Shown: in pieces, positions 9,507 through 19,391 of the stretch
Layout of the letters: each line of letters opens with the position of its first letter
Numbering within the stretch: position 1 is the stretch's first letter
Assembly: GCF_001654865.1 (NCBI RefSeq)
Contig: NZ_LXEO01000044.1
Location: forward strand, 1-45,306
DNA from: Buttiauxella noackiae ATCC 51607
Lineage (GTDB): Bacteria; Pseudomonadota; Gammaproteobacteria; Enterobacterales; Enterobacteriaceae
Direction: 5' to 3'
Length of the DNA stretch: 45,306 nt
Made by a program: the position numbers and the translations under genes
Notes under the pieces: generated by a model
What the model was told of the DNA's origin: nothing
Seen by the model: only the letters and a program-made list of their open reading frames with translations
The model's database searches: none

Positions 9507-10265
9507 ATGAAATTGCGCCCAATTTTATTAAGCCTGAGCGTTGCTGCCCTACTGAGCGGCTGCCAGAACATGGACTCTAACGGTCTGCTCGCTTCCGGTG
9601 CGGAAGCATTCCAGGCCTACACATTAAGTGATGCGCAGGTGAAAGAGTTAAGTGACAAATCTTGTGCTGAGCTCGACAGCAAGGCGAGCATCGCTCCAGC
9701 CAGCAGTGAATATGCTAAACGTCTCAGCAAGATTTCCTCAGCCCTGGGCGACAACATCAACGGCATGCCGGTGAACTACAAGGTGTACGTCACCAAAGAT
9801 GTAAATGCCTTTGCGATGGCTAACGGCTGCATTCGCGTATATAGCGGCCTGATGGACATGATGAACGATAATGAAGTCGAAGCGGTTATCGGCCACGAAA
9901 TGGGCCACGTCGCGCTGGGTCATGTGAAGAAAGGGATGCAAGTGGCGTTGGGCACCAACGCAGCACGCGTAGCGGCAGCCTCAGCAGGCGGTGTGATTGG
10001 CAGTCTGTCGCAGTCGCAGCTTGGTGATTTGGGCGAAAAACTGGTGAACGCGCAGTTCTCCCAGCGTCAGGAGTCTGAAGCCGATGACTACTCGTATGAT
10101 TTGTTGAGAAAACGTGGAATCAACCCAATTGGCCTGGCGACCAGTTTTGAGAAGTTAGCGAAAGCAGAAGAAGGCCGCCAAAGCTCAATGCTTGATGACC
10201 ACCCAGCTTCTGCAGAACGTGCGCAACATATTCGTGACCGTATGGCTGCGGATGGGCTGAAGTAA
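9507..10265 (+). CDS. loiP: Outer-membrane lipoprotein metalloprotease LoiP
   Basis: M48-family zinc endopeptidase anchored to the outer membrane (formerly YggG). The lipobox LLSGC puts the lipidated cysteine at residue 19. HEMGH at 130-134 supplies two zinc histidines and the catalytic Glu, and E191 in RQESEADDY is the likely third ligand. Length 252 equals the E. coli protein, which cleaves between Phe-Phe pairs and is linked to low-osmolarity growth. AAGGA precedes the start. It is divergent from tktA; no strong promoter could be fixed in the 265-bp gap. Confidence 0.95.
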   Translation: MKLRPILLSLSVAALLSGCQNMDSNGLLASGAEAFQAYTLSDAQVKELSDKSCAELDSKASIAPASSEYAKRLSKISSALGDNINGMPVNYKVYVTKDVNAFAMANGCIRVYSGLMDMMNDNEVEAVIGHEMGHVALGHVKKGMQVALGTNAARVAAASAGGVIGSLSQSQLGDLGEKLVNAQFSQRQESEADDYSYDLLRKRGINPIGLATSFEKLAKAEEGRQSSMLDDHPASAERAQHIRDRMAADGLK

Positions 10266-10272
10266 TATAAAA

Positions 10273-10300
10273 GCGGTGGATGGCGCGATAGCGCCATCCG
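10273..10300 (+). repeat. REP-like palindrome after loiP
   Basis: A 9-bp stem (10278-10286 with 10291-10299), loop gata. The sequence ggtggatggcgc...ccatccgac is of the same family as the REP pair between araA and araD. It sits between the convergent loiP and speB and may act as a terminator or message stabiliser. Confidence 0.65.
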
Positions 10301-10314
10301 ACACAAACAATTCT

Positions 10315-11235
10315 TTATTCGCCTTTCTTAGCAGCCTGGATATACAACATCTCCAGCGCCAAAGTCGCACCCGCCAGCGCGGTAATTTCGGACTGATCGT
10401 AAGCCGGAGAAACTTCCACAACATCCATACCAACGATGTTCAAGTCTTTCAAACCACGAACCAGTTTAAGCGCACGGTCAGTCGTCAGACCACCGATAAC
10501 CGGAGTTCCTGTTCCTGGTGCGAAAGCCGGGTCGATACAGTCAATATCAAAGGTCAGGTACACCGGCATATCACCAACAATTTGCTTAACCTGCGCCAGC
10601 ACATCGTCAACAGTGCGGTCATTCACCTGGCCTGCATCCAGCACGGTGAAACCATTGTCTTTATCGAACTCAGTACGGATACCAATTTGCACAGAGTGGT
10701 TCGGGTCGATCAAACCTTCTTTAGGTGCAGTGTAGAACATGGTGCCGTGGTCGAACTCGCAACCATTTGCATAGGTATCGGTGTGCGCATCAAAATGTAC
10801 CAGTGCCATTTTACCAAAGTGCTTCGCATGGGCACGCAACAGCGGCAGAGTCACAAAGTGGTCACCACCGAAAGAGAGCATACGCTTGCCGGCAGCCAGT
10901 AATTTTTCTGCGTGAGCCTGCAGACGTTCGCTCATATCACGCGCATCACCGAAGGCGTAAACCAGGTCGCCGCAGTCAACAACGTTCAAACGCTCACGCA
11001 CGTCGAAGTTCCACGGGAAGCGGTTGCCTTCCCATGCCAGATTAGTTGAAACCTGACGAATTGCCGCAGGGCCATGACGACCACCTGCACGGCCAGACGT
11101 TGCCGCATCAAAAGGAACGCCAGTGATAACCCAATCGGCATCGCTGTCGTATGGCATAAAGTTCAGCGGAAAACGTAAAAAACCGAAGGCATTGGATACC
11201 AGGGAATTGTCGTACTGATGGCCTAAGGTGCTCAT
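10315..11235 (-). CDS. speB: Agmatinase
   Basis: Manganese ureohydrolase that hydrolyses agmatine to putrescine and urea in the cytoplasm. All six metal ligands of the family are visible: H126 in GGDHF, D149, H151 and D153 in FDAHTDTYA, and D230 and D232 in [10 protein letters not shown]. Length is 306 residues, as in E. coli. GAGG precedes the ATG by seven bases. It follows speA, whose product makes agmatine, but a strong terminator separates them. Confidence 0.97.
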   Translation of the reverse strand: MSTLGHQYDNSLVSNAFGFLRFPLNFMPYDSDADWVITGVPFDAATSGRAGGRHGPAAIRQVSTNLAWEGNRFPWNFDVRERLNVVDCGDLVYAFGDARDMSERLQAHAEKLLAAGKRMLSFGGDHFVTLPLLRAHAKHFGKMALVHFDAHTDTYANGCEFDHGTMFYTAPKEGLIDPNHSVQIGIRTEFDKDNGFTVLDAGQVNDRTVDDVLAQVKQIVGDMPVYLTFDIDCIDPAFAPGTGTPVIGGLTTDRALKLVRGLKDLNIVGMDVVEVSPAYDQSEITALAGATLALEMLYIQAAKKGE

Positions 11236-11267
11236 GGTTTGACCTCACGATGATGGTAATTATTAGC

Positions 11268-11313
11268 AAAAAAAAGTCCCCTCCGCGTCGTTAAACCCGA
11301 CGAGGAAGGGACT
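11268..11313 (-). terminator. Strong terminator between speA and speB
   Basis: On the minus strand a long GC-rich hairpin (11275-11313, with one small interruption) is followed by eight T. It should end most speA transcripts, leaving speB to read-through or its own promoter. Confidence 0.85.
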
Positions 11314-11375
11314 GTTTCATTCAGACTGCTTGTTGGCGCGGATTATCGCCGAATGCAGCATTATTTGTACACTAT

Positions 11376-11433
11376 TTACTCTAAATAATTCGCGTTGCAA
11401 AGTGTTGGCTGCAGCTCGAAGTATGACGAGTAA
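11376..11433 (+). repeat. Deleted ERIC remnant
   Basis: The left part (tactctaaataattcgcgttgca) and right part (gttggctgcagctcgaagta then tgacgagtaa) match the two ends of the intact ERIC copy at 41292-41417. About 70 bases of the interior are missing. The remnant abuts the speA stop codon. Confidence 0.65.
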
Positions 11434-11434
11434 T

Positions 11435-13411
11435 TTACTCGTCTTCTAAGTAAGTATAGCCGTACAACCCAGCCTCAAACTCTTCAAGGAACTGCTGCTG
11501 TAATGCCGCATCCAGATCGGTCTGTTTAACCTGATCGCGGAAATGCTTCAGCAAGGTGTTTGGATCAAGCTGAACATATTCCAGCATGTCCGCAACGGTA
11601 TCGCCTTCATCAGAAAGCTCCACCTCTACGCTGCCGTCAGGGAAGACAAACACGTCAACCGCTTCGGTATCACCAAACAGGTTGTGCATGTTGCCCAGAA
11701 TTTCCTGGTACGCGCCAACCATAAAGAAGCCCAGCAGCGGCGGGTTTTCCGCATCGTATTCTGGCATTGGCATCGTAGTCGCAATACCGTCGCCATCGAT
11801 GTAATGATCGATTGCACCGTCGGAATCACAAGTAATATCCAGCAGTACCGCGCGGCGCTCAGGGATCTGATTCAGACCTTCAAGCGGCAGCACAGGGAAC
11901 AACTGGTCTATGCCCCATGCATCCGGCATCGACTGGAACAGTGAGAAGTTGACGTAAATCTTATCCGCCATACGTTCTTGCAGTTCGTCGATTATTGGGC
12001 GGTGCGCACGGTTACTTGGGTCGAGCAAGCGTTGAATTTCATGGCACATGCTCAGGTAAAGTTGTTCCGCCCAGGCGCGTTCTTGCAGCGAGAAGCTGCC
12101 AGATGCATAGCCGGTGTGGATATCGTGCAAATCAATCTGGCTGTCGTGCAGCCATTCACGCAGCGAGCGGCGGTTGTTCGGCTCGTGCATTTCGCCCCAG
12201 GTTTCCCACATGCTTTGCAGTGCGCGCGGTGCGGCTTCAGCAGGCGCGGTTGGGGTTGTGTATTCGTTACGTTCAACACCGATGATGTTAGACACCAACA
12301 CGGTATGGTGCGCAGTTACCGCACGACCGGACTCGGTAATAACCGTTGGGTGTGGCAAACCGTGTTCTTCACACGCATCACCAATCGCCCAGATAATGTT
12401 ATTAGCATATTCGTTCAGGCCATAGTTGACCGAACAATCCGACTGGGAACGCGTCCCTTCGTAGTCCACGCCCAGACCGCCGCCCACGTCGAAGCATTCG
12501 ATGTTAACGCCCATCTTGTGCAGCTCAACATAGAAACGCGCAGATTCACGCACGCCTGTGGCGATATCGCGGATGTTCGCCATTTGCGAACCAAGGTGGA
12601 AGTGCAGTAATTGCAGGCTGTCGATACGACCCGCTTCACGCAACATATCAACCAGTTGCAGAACCTGCGTCGCCGCCAGGCCAAATTTGGATTTCTCGCC
12701 ACCAGAAGACTGCCATTTGCCGGAGCCTTGTGACGCCAGACGTGCGCGCACGCCAAGACGTGGCACGACATTCAAGCGCTCTGCTTCTTCCAGCACGATA
12801 CGAATTTCTGACATCTTCTCGATGACCAGATAAACCTTGTGGCCCATCTTCTCGCCGATCAACGCCAGGCGGATGTATTCACGGTCTTTATAGCCGTTAC
12901 ACACAATAACTGAACGCGTCATACCGGCATGCGCCAGAACCGCCATCAGTTCCGCTTTAGAACCCGCTTCCAGACCCAGAGGTTCACCGGAATGAATCAG
13001 TGATTCAATTACGCGACGGTGCTGGTTCACTTTGATTGGGTAAACGAGGAAATAGTCGCCGTTATAACCATAAGATTCGCGAGCACGTTTGAACGCTGCA
13101 TTAATAGAACGCAGGCGGTGCTGCAAAATCTGCGGGAAACAGAACAATGCAGGTAAACGCTGCCCCTGTGCTTCACGGGCTTTTACGAGTTCAGCGAGAT
13201 CAACACGAGCCTCTGGGACATCGGGATCGGGGCACACGGTAATGTGACCGAGTTCGTTGACGTCGTAATAGTTATTGCCCCACCAGGCAATATTGTAAGT
13301 ACGCAGCATCTTGCTTGCTTCCTGGGAGCTCATGGCAACCTCCTGCATGGAGCGGTGTACATCCTGCTCGCCCACTGACGAACCCGAAACAGAAGAGATT
13401 TTGTCAGACAT
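11435..13411 (-). CDS. speA: Biosynthetic arginine decarboxylase
   Basis: PLP enzyme that decarboxylates arginine to agmatine, the first step of the arginine route to putrescine. I chose the ATG at 13411: TGAGG lies seven bases upstream and the 658-residue product equals E. coli SpeA. A start at 13441 would add ten residues without support. The PLP lysine is K127 in [28 protein letters not shown] and the C-terminal CDSDG are typical of the alanine-racemase-fold decarboxylases. The 5' end overlaps yqgB. The last codons form a perfect 9+1+9 palindrome with the ERIC remnant downstream (11425-11443). Confidence 0.97.
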   Translation of the reverse strand: MSDKISSVSGSSVGEQDVHRSMQEVAMSSQEASKMLRTYNIAWWGNNYYDVNELGHITVCPDPDVPEARVDLAELVKAREAQGQRLPALFCFPQILQHRLRSINAAFKRARESYGYNGDYFLVYPIKVNQHRRVIESLIHSGEPLGLEAGSKAELMAVLAHAGMTRSVIVCNGYKDREYIRLALIGEKMGHKVYLVIEKMSEIRIVLEEAERLNVVPRLGVRARLASQGSGKWQSSGGEKSKFGLAATQVLQLVDMLREAGRIDSLQLLHFHLGSQMANIRDIATGVRESARFYVELHKMGVNIECFDVGGGLGVDYEGTRSQSDCSVNYGLNEYANNIIWAIGDACEEHGLPHPTVITESGRAVTAHHTVLVSNIIGVERNEYTTPTAPAEAAPRALQSMWETWGEMHEPNNRRSLREWLHDSQIDLHDIHTGYASGSFSLQERAWAEQLYLSMCHEIQRLLDPSNRAHRPIIDELQERMADKIYVNFSLFQSMPDAWGIDQLFPVLPLEGLNQIPERRAVLLDITCDSDGAIDHYIDGDGIATTMPMPEYDAENPPLLGFFMVGAYQEILGNMHNLFGDTEAVDVFVFPDGSVEVELSDEGDTVADMLEYVQLDPNTLLKHFRDQVKQTDLDAALQQQFLEEFEAGLYGYTYLEDE

Positions 13412-13550
13412 GGCGAACCTCAAATTTAAACGAATGTGCAAAACAGTTGACTACTATCGCAGGGGTATCCTGCAATAACAACCCATTAACAGCGCGTAGA
13501 AGCAGCATAAGACGCTGACAGGCTAGCTGTGCGACCGGTTTCTTTTTCAT
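13404..13550 (-). CDS. yqgB: Small protein YqgB
   Basis: A 48-residue frame beginning MKKKPVAQL and containing AIVVNCF, matching E. coli YqgB (43 residues), which also lies just upstream of speA. It overlaps the speA start by eight bases in another frame, so translational coupling to speA is possible. The ribosome binding site is poor. The middle of the protein differs from the E. coli one while both ends are conserved, which supports real coding. Function is not established to my knowledge. Confidence 0.75.
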   Translation of the reverse strand: MKKKPVAQLACQRLMLLLRAVNGLLLQDTPAIVVNCFAHSFKFEVRHV

Positions 13551-13923
13551 ATCATAAGTAAAACACGTAACCGAACTCCGTTGTGCGGAGCGGCGAAACC
13601 ACGAGAATACTCTTATCGATGACAAGAGAGCCCAAGTTCTGAATTTTGCGGGTTTAAAAACCGGCCCGAGAATCCATCGATGCGCCAAGATGGGTATAAC
13701 ATCGGCAGGAATGTAGCTGTAGCAAAGAGTGGCTGGATGCGAGGAGCATATGCACGACCTGGACGGTCGCCAGAGTTTGCGAATTAAAGCGGTTTTTCAA
13801 TCGTATCACCTCCACGCATACGGTTTGGGTATGCGACAAGCCAAAGCTAAGAAATTTGCTCAACCCGGCTGGAAGTGGGCAACACAAAAACTGTGTGCTT
13901 GTTGAATGAGCCGCGCGCGCCGC

Positions 13924-13952
13924 TTTATACCGATAACAGAAGGAAATTGCAA
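13924..13952 (-). promoter_or_regulatory. Candidate yqgB-speA promoter
   Basis: On the minus strand, -35 TTGCAA (13947-13952), a 17-base spacer and -10 TATAAA (13924-13929), followed by a very GC-rich discriminator (gcggcgcgcgcgg). This gives a leader of about 370 bases before yqgB and about 500 before speA. A GC-rich discriminator is typical of stringently controlled promoters; that control is inference. Confidence 0.5.
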
Positions 13953-14059
13953 AGTAAAAATCCCTGGATTGCGGCACTGTCAGTAAAATTTGCCACCTGA
14001 GATTATTGGCACAGACTTGCAGGCGTAAAAATCACTGGTAATCTGATTAATGGATAACC

Positions 14060-14113
14060 TAGAATAGCCGTCCAGATGTTAATCCATCTATACCGATTAA
14101 CTGTTAGACTGCC
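14060..14113 (+). promoter_or_regulatory. metK -10 element and tandem MetJ boxes
   Basis: TAGAAT (14060-14065) fits a -10. Directly after it come six adjacent 8-base units at 14066-14113, several close to the MetJ box AGACGTCT (agccgtcc, agatgtta, atccatct, agactgcc). MetJ with S-adenosylmethionine as corepressor controls metK in E. coli. The unit scores are modest (3-6 of 8). Confidence 0.6.
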
Positions 14114-14220
14114 TGAAATGAAACCTGTGGTGAAAACTCAAGTTACCAGTACATCGCACTGGTTCGAGCGCCGATAAACAGCAGTCTGCACTAACCTAAT
14201 TCTCTTAGGGTGAATAAAAC

Positions 14221-15375
14221 ATGGCCAAACACCTCTTTACGTCCGAGTCTGTATCAGAAGGGCATCCCGATAAAATCGCTGACCAAATCTCCGATGCGGT
14301 GCTTGATGCGATCCTGGAACAGGATCCAAAAGCGCGCGTAGCTTGCGAAACTTACGTAAAAACCGGCATGGTTCTGGTTGGCGGTGAAATCACCACCAGC
14401 GCCTGGGTTGATATCGAAGAGATCACTCGTCAAACGATTCGTGAAATCGGCTACGTGCATTCTGATATGGGCTTTGATGCCAACTCTTGCGCAGTGCTGA
14501 GCGCTATCGGTAAGCAATCCCCTGATATCAACCAGGGCGTTGACCGTACTGACCCGCTGGAGCAAGGTGCTGGCGACCAGGGCCTGATGTTTGGTTATGC
14601 GACCAATGAAACCGACGTGCTGATGCCAGCGCCAATCACTTACGCACACCGTCTGGTTCAACGCCAGGCTGAAGTTCGTAAGAATGGCTCTCTGCCATGG
14701 TTGCGTCCGGATGCAAAAAGCCAAATCACCTTCCAGTATGACGACGGTAAAATTGTCGGCATCGACGCGGTAGTATTGTCTACCCAGCATTCAGAAGATG
14801 TTGCGCTTAAAACGCTACAAGAAGCCGTTATGGAAGAGATCATCAAGCCAGTTCTGCCGGCAGAATGGTTAAATGCTTCCACTAAATACCACATCAACCC
14901 AACTGGCCGTTTTGTTATCGGTGGCCCAATGGGTGACTGCGGCCTGACCGGTCGTAAAATTATCGTTGATACCTACGGCGGTATGGCTCGTCACGGCGGT
15001 GGTGCATTCTCTGGTAAAGATCCGTCTAAAGTGGACCGTTCTGCAGCATATGCGGCTCGTTATGTAGCGAAAAACATCGTTGCAGCTGGCCTTGCTGACC
15101 GCTGTGAAATCCAGGTTTCTTACGCAATCGGCGTGGCTGAGCCAACATCTATCATGGTTGAAACCTTCGGTACTGAGAAAATCTCTACCGAGCAACTGAC
15201 CCTGCTGGTACGTGAGTTCTTCGACCTGCGTCCGTACGGCCTGATTCAGATGCTGGATCTGCTGCACCCAATCTACAAAGAAACCGCAGCATACGGTCAC
15301 TTTGGTCGTGAGCATTTCCCATGGGAAAAAACCGACAAAGCAGAATTGCTGCGTGATGCTGCTGGACTGAAGTAA
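14221..15375 (+). CDS. metK: S-adenosylmethionine synthetase
   Basis: Cytoplasmic enzyme making S-adenosylmethionine from methionine and ATP. Its 384 residues equal E. coli MetK. GHPDK at 14-18 belongs to the ATP site. [12 protein letters not shown] at 116-127 and the glycine-rich GGGAFSGKD are the two family signatures. TAGGGTG precedes the ATG. S-adenosylmethionine feeds methylation and, through decarboxylation, spermidine made from the SpeAB product putrescine. The MetJ boxes upstream fit end-product repression. Confidence 0.98.
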   Translation: MAKHLFTSESVSEGHPDKIADQISDAVLDAILEQDPKARVACETYVKTGMVLVGGEITTSAWVDIEEITRQTIREIGYVHSDMGFDANSCAVLSAIGKQSPDINQGVDRTDPLEQGAGDQGLMFGYATNETDVLMPAPITYAHRLVQRQAEVRKNGSLPWLRPDAKSQITFQYDDGKIVGIDAVVLSTQHSEDVALKTLQEAVMEEIIKPVLPAEWLNASTKYHINPTGRFVIGGPMGDCGLTGRKIIVDTYGGMARHGGGAFSGKDPSKVDRSAAYAARYVAKNIVAAGLADRCEIQVSYAIGVAEPTSIMVETFGTEKISTEQLTLLVREFFDLRPYGLIQMLDLLHPIYKETAAYGHFGREHFPWEKTDKAELLRDAAGLK

Positions 15376-15401
15376 ACCTCGCCAGTTCACCATCAAACTT
15401 T

Positions 15402-15432
15402 AAAGGCCAGCGCTTCGCTGGCCTTTTTGTTT
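15402..15432 (+). terminator. metK terminator
   Basis: An 11-bp stem (aaaggccagcg / cgctggccttt) with loop ctt is followed by a T-rich tract, 26 bases after the metK stop. Confidence 0.9.
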
Positions 15433-15492
15433 TTTACTCCCCTTCAACACTTAAATCCTCCTCCGAAAAATCTCTCGTAACAAACAGCACCA

Positions 15493-15508
15493 GTGGAAAC
15501 GGTTACAT
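15493..15508 (+). promoter_or_regulatory. Distal GalR/GalS operator
   Basis: gtggaaacggttacat fits the consensus GTGKAANCGNTTNCAC at all but the final base. It lies 183 bp upstream of the proximal operator, a spacing that could allow repressor looping. Confidence 0.7.
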
Positions 15509-15675
15509 TCGCGTTAACAAGGCATTAATTAAGACAGTTCTGCATGACAACTTTTTGTTGCTGCGCTAGTTACAAAATATTTCAGATTAGTCTCGCATGG
15601 AAAATTTTTGTTTTATTTTCTACACTCAATTCACTGTTTTAATTAAAAAAATTGCACATACAATTCTTGACACTA

Positions 15676-15737
15676 GTGTAACCGATTACACTAACGTGAG
15701 TTGAATCACACAATTTTACGTCGCGTTAACCTAATCT
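15676..15737 (+). promoter_or_regulatory. galP promoter: GalR operator, CRP site and -10
   Basis: GalR/GalS operator gtgtaaccgattacac (15676-15691) is a perfect consensus match. The CRP site CGTGA-N6-TCACA is at 15695-15710. The -10 TAATCT is at 15732-15737, giving a start near 15744. From there CRP is centred at -41.5 (class II) and the operator at -60.5, the same spacing as at the E. coli gal operon. A TTGACA at 15667-15672 lacks a good matching -10. Confidence 0.8.
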
Positions 15738-15779
15738 TAATAGCGAGATATCCCCCAAATTATTCAACTGGAGAGCAAT

Positions 15780-17174
15780 ATGCCTGAAATAAAAAAACAA
15801 GGGCGCTCGAACAAAAGCATGACCTTTTTTGTCTGTTTTCTTGCAGCCCTGGCCGGTTTGTTATTTGGCCTGGATATTGGCGTGATTGCCGGTGCGTTAC
15901 CGTTTATCGCAAAAGATTTCCAGATAACTGCGCATCAGCAAGAGTGGGTTGTAAGTTCGATGATGTTTGGTGCAGCTGTCGGTGCCGTTGGCAGCGGTTG
16001 GCTCTCCTTCCGCATCGGGCGTAAATACAGCCTGATGATTGGTGCTGTGCTTTTCGTTGCAGGTTCACTGTGCTCTGCTTTTGCACCGAACACTGAAATT
16101 CTGATTCTCTCCCGTGTATTGCTCGGCCTGGCAGTCGGTGTTGCGTCTTATACCGCCCCACTTTATCTGTCTGAAATTGCCCCTGAAAAAATCCGTGGCA
16201 GCATGATCTCAATGTACCAGTTGATGATTACCATCGGTATTCTTGGCGCTTACCTTTCCGATACAGCTTTTAGCTATAACGGCTCATGGCGCTGGATGTT
16301 GGGTGTTATCACCATTCCTGCGTTGATCTTACTTGTTGGCGTCTTCTTCCTGCCAGACAGCCCACGCTGGTTCGCCGCGAAACGTCGCTTCCATGATGCT
16401 GAACGTGTGCTAATGCGCCTGCGCGATACCAGTGCAGAAGCTAAACGTGAACTGGAAGAAATCCGTGAAAGCCTGAAGGTAAAACAAAGTGGTTGGTCAC
16501 TGTTTAAGGACAACAGCAACTTCCGTCGTGCCGTGTTCCTTGGTGTTCTGCTTCAGGTGATGCAACAGTTCACCGGTATGAACGTCATCATGTATTACGC
16601 ACCGAAAATCTTCGAAATTGCAGGCTTCACAAATACCACTCAGCAAATGTGGGGCACCGTCATCGTAGGTCTTATCAACGTCCTGGCAACCTTCATTGCT
16701 ATTGGTCTGGTGGACCGTTGGGGTCGTAAACCAACGCTCGTTCTGGGCTTCCTGGTTATGGCGGTAGGTATGGGTATTCTCGGCACCATGCTGCACGTCG
16801 GTATTCATTCCCAGGGTGCGCAATACTTTGCTATCGCCATGCTGTTGATGTTCATCGTTGGTTTTGCGATGAGTGCCGGCCCGCTGATTTGGGTGCTGTG
16901 TTCTGAAATCCAGCCGCTTAAAGGGCGCGATTTTGGTATCACCTGTTCCACCGCCACCAACTGGATTGCGAATATGATTGTCGGTGCAACGTTCCTGACC
17001 ATGCTCAATACGCTGGGTAATGCGAATACTTTCTGGGTGTACGCGGCGTTGAACCTGTTCTTTATTGTTCTCACTGTGTGGCTGATTCCGGAAACCAAAC
17101 ACGTTTCCCTGGAACACATCGAACGTAACCTGATGAAAGGTCGTCGGTTACGTGAGATTGGTGCTCACGACTAA
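15780..17174 (+). CDS. galP: Galactose:H+ symporter
   Basis: Inner-membrane sugar porter of the major facilitator superfamily with 12 predicted helices; 464 residues as in E. coli GalP. Family motifs: [16 protein letters not shown] in helix 1, RIGRKYS in the first cytoplasmic loop, PDSPRW after helix 6, the sugar-binding [12 protein letters not shown] in helix 7, DRWGRK, and [12 protein letters not shown] at the C-terminus. GGAGAG precedes the ATG. The gal-type operators and CRP site upstream support galactose-induced, glucose-sensitive expression, so the assignment to GalP over AraE is good. Confidence 0.95.
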   Translation: MPEIKKQGRSNKSMTFFVCFLAALAGLLFGLDIGVIAGALPFIAKDFQITAHQQEWVVSSMMFGAAVGAVGSGWLSFRIGRKYSLMIGAVLFVAGSLCSAFAPNTEILILSRVLLGLAVGVASYTAPLYLSEIAPEKIRGSMISMYQLMITIGILGAYLSDTAFSYNGSWRWMLGVITIPALILLVGVFFLPDSPRWFAAKRRFHDAERVLMRLRDTSAEAKRELEEIRESLKVKQSGWSLFKDNSNFRRAVFLGVLLQVMQQFTGMNVIMYYAPKIFEIAGFTNTTQQMWGTVIVGLINVLATFIAIGLVDRWGRKPTLVLGFLVMAVGMGILGTMLHVGIHSQGAQYFAIAMLLMFIVGFAMSAGPLIWVLCSEIQPLKGRDFGITCSTATNWIANMIVGATFLTMLNTLGNANTFWVYAALNLFFIVLTVWLIPETKHVSLEHIERNLMKGRRLREIGAHD

Positions 17175-17180
17175 CAATCA

Positions 17181-17212
17181 CAAGCCCCTCTCCTCAACCG
17201 AGAGGGGCTTGC
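17181..17212 (+). terminator. Hairpin after galP
   Basis: An 11-bp perfect stem (17182-17192 with 17200-17210) lies just after galP. It lacks a clear T-run, so it may terminate weakly or protect the 3' end. Confidence 0.6.
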
Positions 17213-17245
17213 ACCCTGTTCCACCTCGCACTATTCTTTGCCGCT

Positions 17246-17761
17246 ATGAAATCCCCAAGACTCCCCATCGCTATCCAGCAGGCGGTTATGCGCTGCCTAC
17301 GGGAAAAGCTTCAACAGGCAAATCTGCACTTAGGCCGTAACTACCCTGAACCGAAGCTGGTATATCAGCAGCGAGGCACGGCTGCGGGCACCGCATGGAT
17401 GGATAGCTACGAAATCCGCCTCAATCCGGTGTTGTTAATGGAAAACCAGCAGACCTTTATTGATGAGGTAGTGCCGCACGAACTGGCTCATTTGTTGGTG
17501 TGGAAACACTTTGGTCGCGTAGCGCCGCATGGCAAAGAGTGGAAATGGATGATGGAAACAGTACTTGGCGTTCCTGCCCGCCGGACACATAAGTTTGAAG
17601 TGCAATCTGTTCGCAAAAACACCTTCCCCTATCACTGCCGTTGCCAACAGCATCAGTTGACGGTGCGCCGCCATAACAAAGTCTTGCGCGGCGAATCAGA
17701 ATACCGCTGCGCGCAATGTGGCGACCTGTTAAAACCCGACGTTACAACCTCCTGTAATTAA
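17246..17761 (+). CDS. sprT: SprT-like zinc metalloprotein
   Basis: SprT family protein of 171 residues (E. coli 165). The zinc motif HELAH is at 78-82. A C-terminal zinc ribbon is visible as CRC near 140 and CAQC after residue 155. [16 protein letters not shown] is strongly conserved. The fold resembles the protease domain of eukaryotic SPRTN, but the role of bacterial SprT is not well defined. The C-terminus is a few residues longer than in E. coli. It sits between galP and endA as in E. coli. Confidence 0.92.
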   Translation: MKSPRLPIAIQQAVMRCLREKLQQANLHLGRNYPEPKLVYQQRGTAAGTAWMDSYEIRLNPVLLMENQQTFIDEVVPHELAHLLVWKHFGRVAPHGKEWKWMMETVLGVPARRTHKFEVQSVRKNTFPYHCRCQQHQLTVRRHNKVLRGESEYRCAQCGDLLKPDVTTSCN

Positions 17762-17853
17762 AAATATTATTCATAAAGTTTCCTGATTTACCTTATTGAA
17801 TCCCAATAAAGCTTCAAGTACGGTGCGAGCACGTTTTAAAAAGGATTCTGGAA

Positions 17854-18561
17854 ATGTCTCGCAAAATTTCTTTGGCTGTTGCACTTGTTGCAGCCCTCTG
17901 CTCTTTCTCCACGTTCAGCACCGGTATCAATAATTTCTCTCAGGCTAAAGCGGCTGGTGCAAAAGTGAATGCCGATGCGCCAGGCGACTTCTATTGCGGA
18001 TGTAAAATTAACTGGGAAGGGAAAAAGGGTGTTCCCGATCTAGAGTCATGCGGCTACAAAGTGCGTAAAAATGAAAACCGCGCCTCACGTATCGAATGGG
18101 AACATGTTGTTCCAGCCTGGCAGTTCGGCCACCAGCGCCAGTGTTGGCAAGATGGTGGTCGTAAAAACTGCGCTAAGGACCCGGAATATCGCAAGATGGA
18201 AAGCGATATGCATAATCTGCAACCGGCTGTAGGTGAAGTAAATGCTGACCGTAACAACTTTATGTATAGCCAGTGGAATGGTGGTGAAGGCCAGTACGGG
18301 CAATGCGCAATGAAAGTGGACTTCAAAGAAAAGATTGCCGAGCCACCAGCGCGTGCCCGGGGTGCTATCGCCCGCACTTACTTCTATATGCGTGACCAAT
18401 ATCAGCTCAACCTTTCTCGCCAGCAAACACAACTGTTTGAGGCGTGGAATAAGCAATATCCCGTCACCACCTGGGAGTGCGAACGCGACGAACGAATCGC
18501 TAAAGTTCAGGGCAATCATAACCCTTATGTGCTGCGGGCTTGCCAGGCACAAAACAGCTAA
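17854..18561 (+). CDS. endA: Periplasmic DNA-specific endonuclease I
   Basis: Secreted nuclease that cuts double-stranded DNA; 235 residues as in E. coli. The signal peptide is about residues 1-22 (hydrophobic [17 protein letters not shown]). The catalytic beta-beta-alpha metal motif is in [12 protein letters not shown] (H84), and [17 protein letters not shown] carries the conserved Asn and Asp residues. Several cysteines fit periplasmic disulfides. AAAAAGGA lies upstream of the ATG. Confidence 0.96.
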   Translation: MSRKISLAVALVAALCSFSTFSTGINNFSQAKAAGAKVNADAPGDFYCGCKINWEGKKGVPDLESCGYKVRKNENRASRIEWEHVVPAWQFGHQRQCWQDGGRKNCAKDPEYRKMESDMHNLQPAVGEVNADRNNFMYSQWNGGEGQYGQCAMKVDFKEKIAEPPARARGAIARTYFYMRDQYQLNLSRQQTQLFEAWNKQYPVTTWECERDERIAKVQGNHNPYVLRACQAQNS

Positions 18562-18587
18562 CCTACACTAGCGGGAATTGTTTCTGT

Positions 18588-18609
18588 CCCCTCTCTCTGC
18601 AGGAGAGGG
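18588..18609 (+). terminator. Possible endA terminator hairpin
   Basis: A 7-bp stem (ccctctc / gagaggg) with a 7-base loop between endA and rsmE. No T-run, so termination is uncertain. Confidence 0.35.
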
Positions 18610-18645
18610 AGAATATATACATCTGATTTTGGATCATAAAAAACC

Positions 18646-19377
18646 ATGCGCATACCCCGCATTCATCACCCTGAACTCCTTTGTGTCGGCCAGGACATTG
18701 CACTTTGTGAAGACGCAGCAAATCATGTTGGCCGCGTACTACGCATGAGTGCAGGCCATGCGCTGCAATTGTTTGACGGCAGCAATCAGGTTTTTGAGGC
18801 TGAAATTGTTCAGGCCGATAAAAAAAGCGTGCGGGTAAAAGTCCTCAGCGCGAGCGTTGATGACCGTGAGTCCCCACTTCATCTACATCTCGGCCAGGTG
18901 ATGTCGCGCGGTGAAAAGATGGAATTCACGATTCAGAAAGCAGTCGAGCTGGGTGTGAATGTGATTACGCCTTTGTTTTCCGAGCGCTGTGGCGTAAAAC
19001 TGGATGCCGAACGCCTGAATAAGAAGCTTGGGCAATGGCAGAAAATTGCTATTGCAGCCTGCGAGCAATGCGGCCGGAATATCGTGCCGGAAGTTCGCCC
19101 AGCGATGGATTTGGAAGCGTGGTGTGCGGAACAAGATGACAGCCTGAAACTGAATCTGCATCCTCGTGCCAGCGCCAGTATTAATACATTGCCGCAACCT
19201 GTTGAACGTGTGCGCTTACTTATCGGCCCGGAAGGCGGTTTAACGGCTGATGAAATTGCCATGACCGCACGTCATCAGTTTACTGATATTCTGTTGGGAC
19301 CTCGCGTTCTGCGTACTGAGACTACCGCGCTCACCGCCATTACCGCGCTGCAAGTGCGCTTTGGCGATCTGGGCTAA
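18646..19377 (+). CDS. rsmE: 16S rRNA m3U1498 methyltransferase
   Basis: SPOUT-class methyltransferase that uses S-adenosylmethionine to methylate N3 of U1498 in 16S rRNA. The 243 residues match the family. The trefoil-knot motifs [14 protein letters not shown] and [16 protein letters not shown] are at the C-terminus, and a PUA-like domain is expected at the N-terminus. It is 14 bp before gshB, so the two are likely co-transcribed. Confidence 0.96.
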   Translation: MRIPRIHHPELLCVGQDIALCEDAANHVGRVLRMSAGHALQLFDGSNQVFEAEIVQADKKSVRVKVLSASVDDRESPLHLHLGQVMSRGEKMEFTIQKAVELGVNVITPLFSERCGVKLDAERLNKKLGQWQKIAIAACEQCGRNIVPEVRPAMDLEAWCAEQDDSLKLNLHPRASASINTLPQPVERVRLLIGPEGGLTADEIAMTARHQFTDILLGPRVLRTETTALTAITALQVRFGDLG

Positions 19378-19391
19378 AACGGAGAAAAACA

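Larger units (their letters stand above)
13551..14220. other. yqgB-metK divergent intergenic region (670 bp)
   Basis: Two divergent control regions: the candidate speA promoter on the minus strand and the metK promoter with MetJ boxes on the plus strand. The long speA leader contains a 7-bp stem (13815-13821 with 13829-13835, loop 7). Frames up to 107 codons exist here but lack ribosome binding sites and recognisable products. Confidence 0.55.
15376..15779. other. metK-galP intergenic region (404 bp)
   Basis: It contains the metK terminator, two GalR/GalS operators, the CRP site and the galP promoter, and otherwise AT-rich sequence. No gene was seen. Confidence 0.75.

Noticed and set aside
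11978-12610. A 210-codon frame antisense to speA
   Set aside because: Shadow of speA; no ribosome binding site and no family resemblance.
13654-13977. A 107-codon frame in the yqgB-metK gap
   Set aside because: It spans the candidate speA promoter and leader, lacks a binding site and resembles nothing known to me.
15667-15695. TTGACA as the main galP -35
   Set aside because: The -10 at the right spacing (actaac) is poor, while the CRP-dependent alternative has exact class II geometry.
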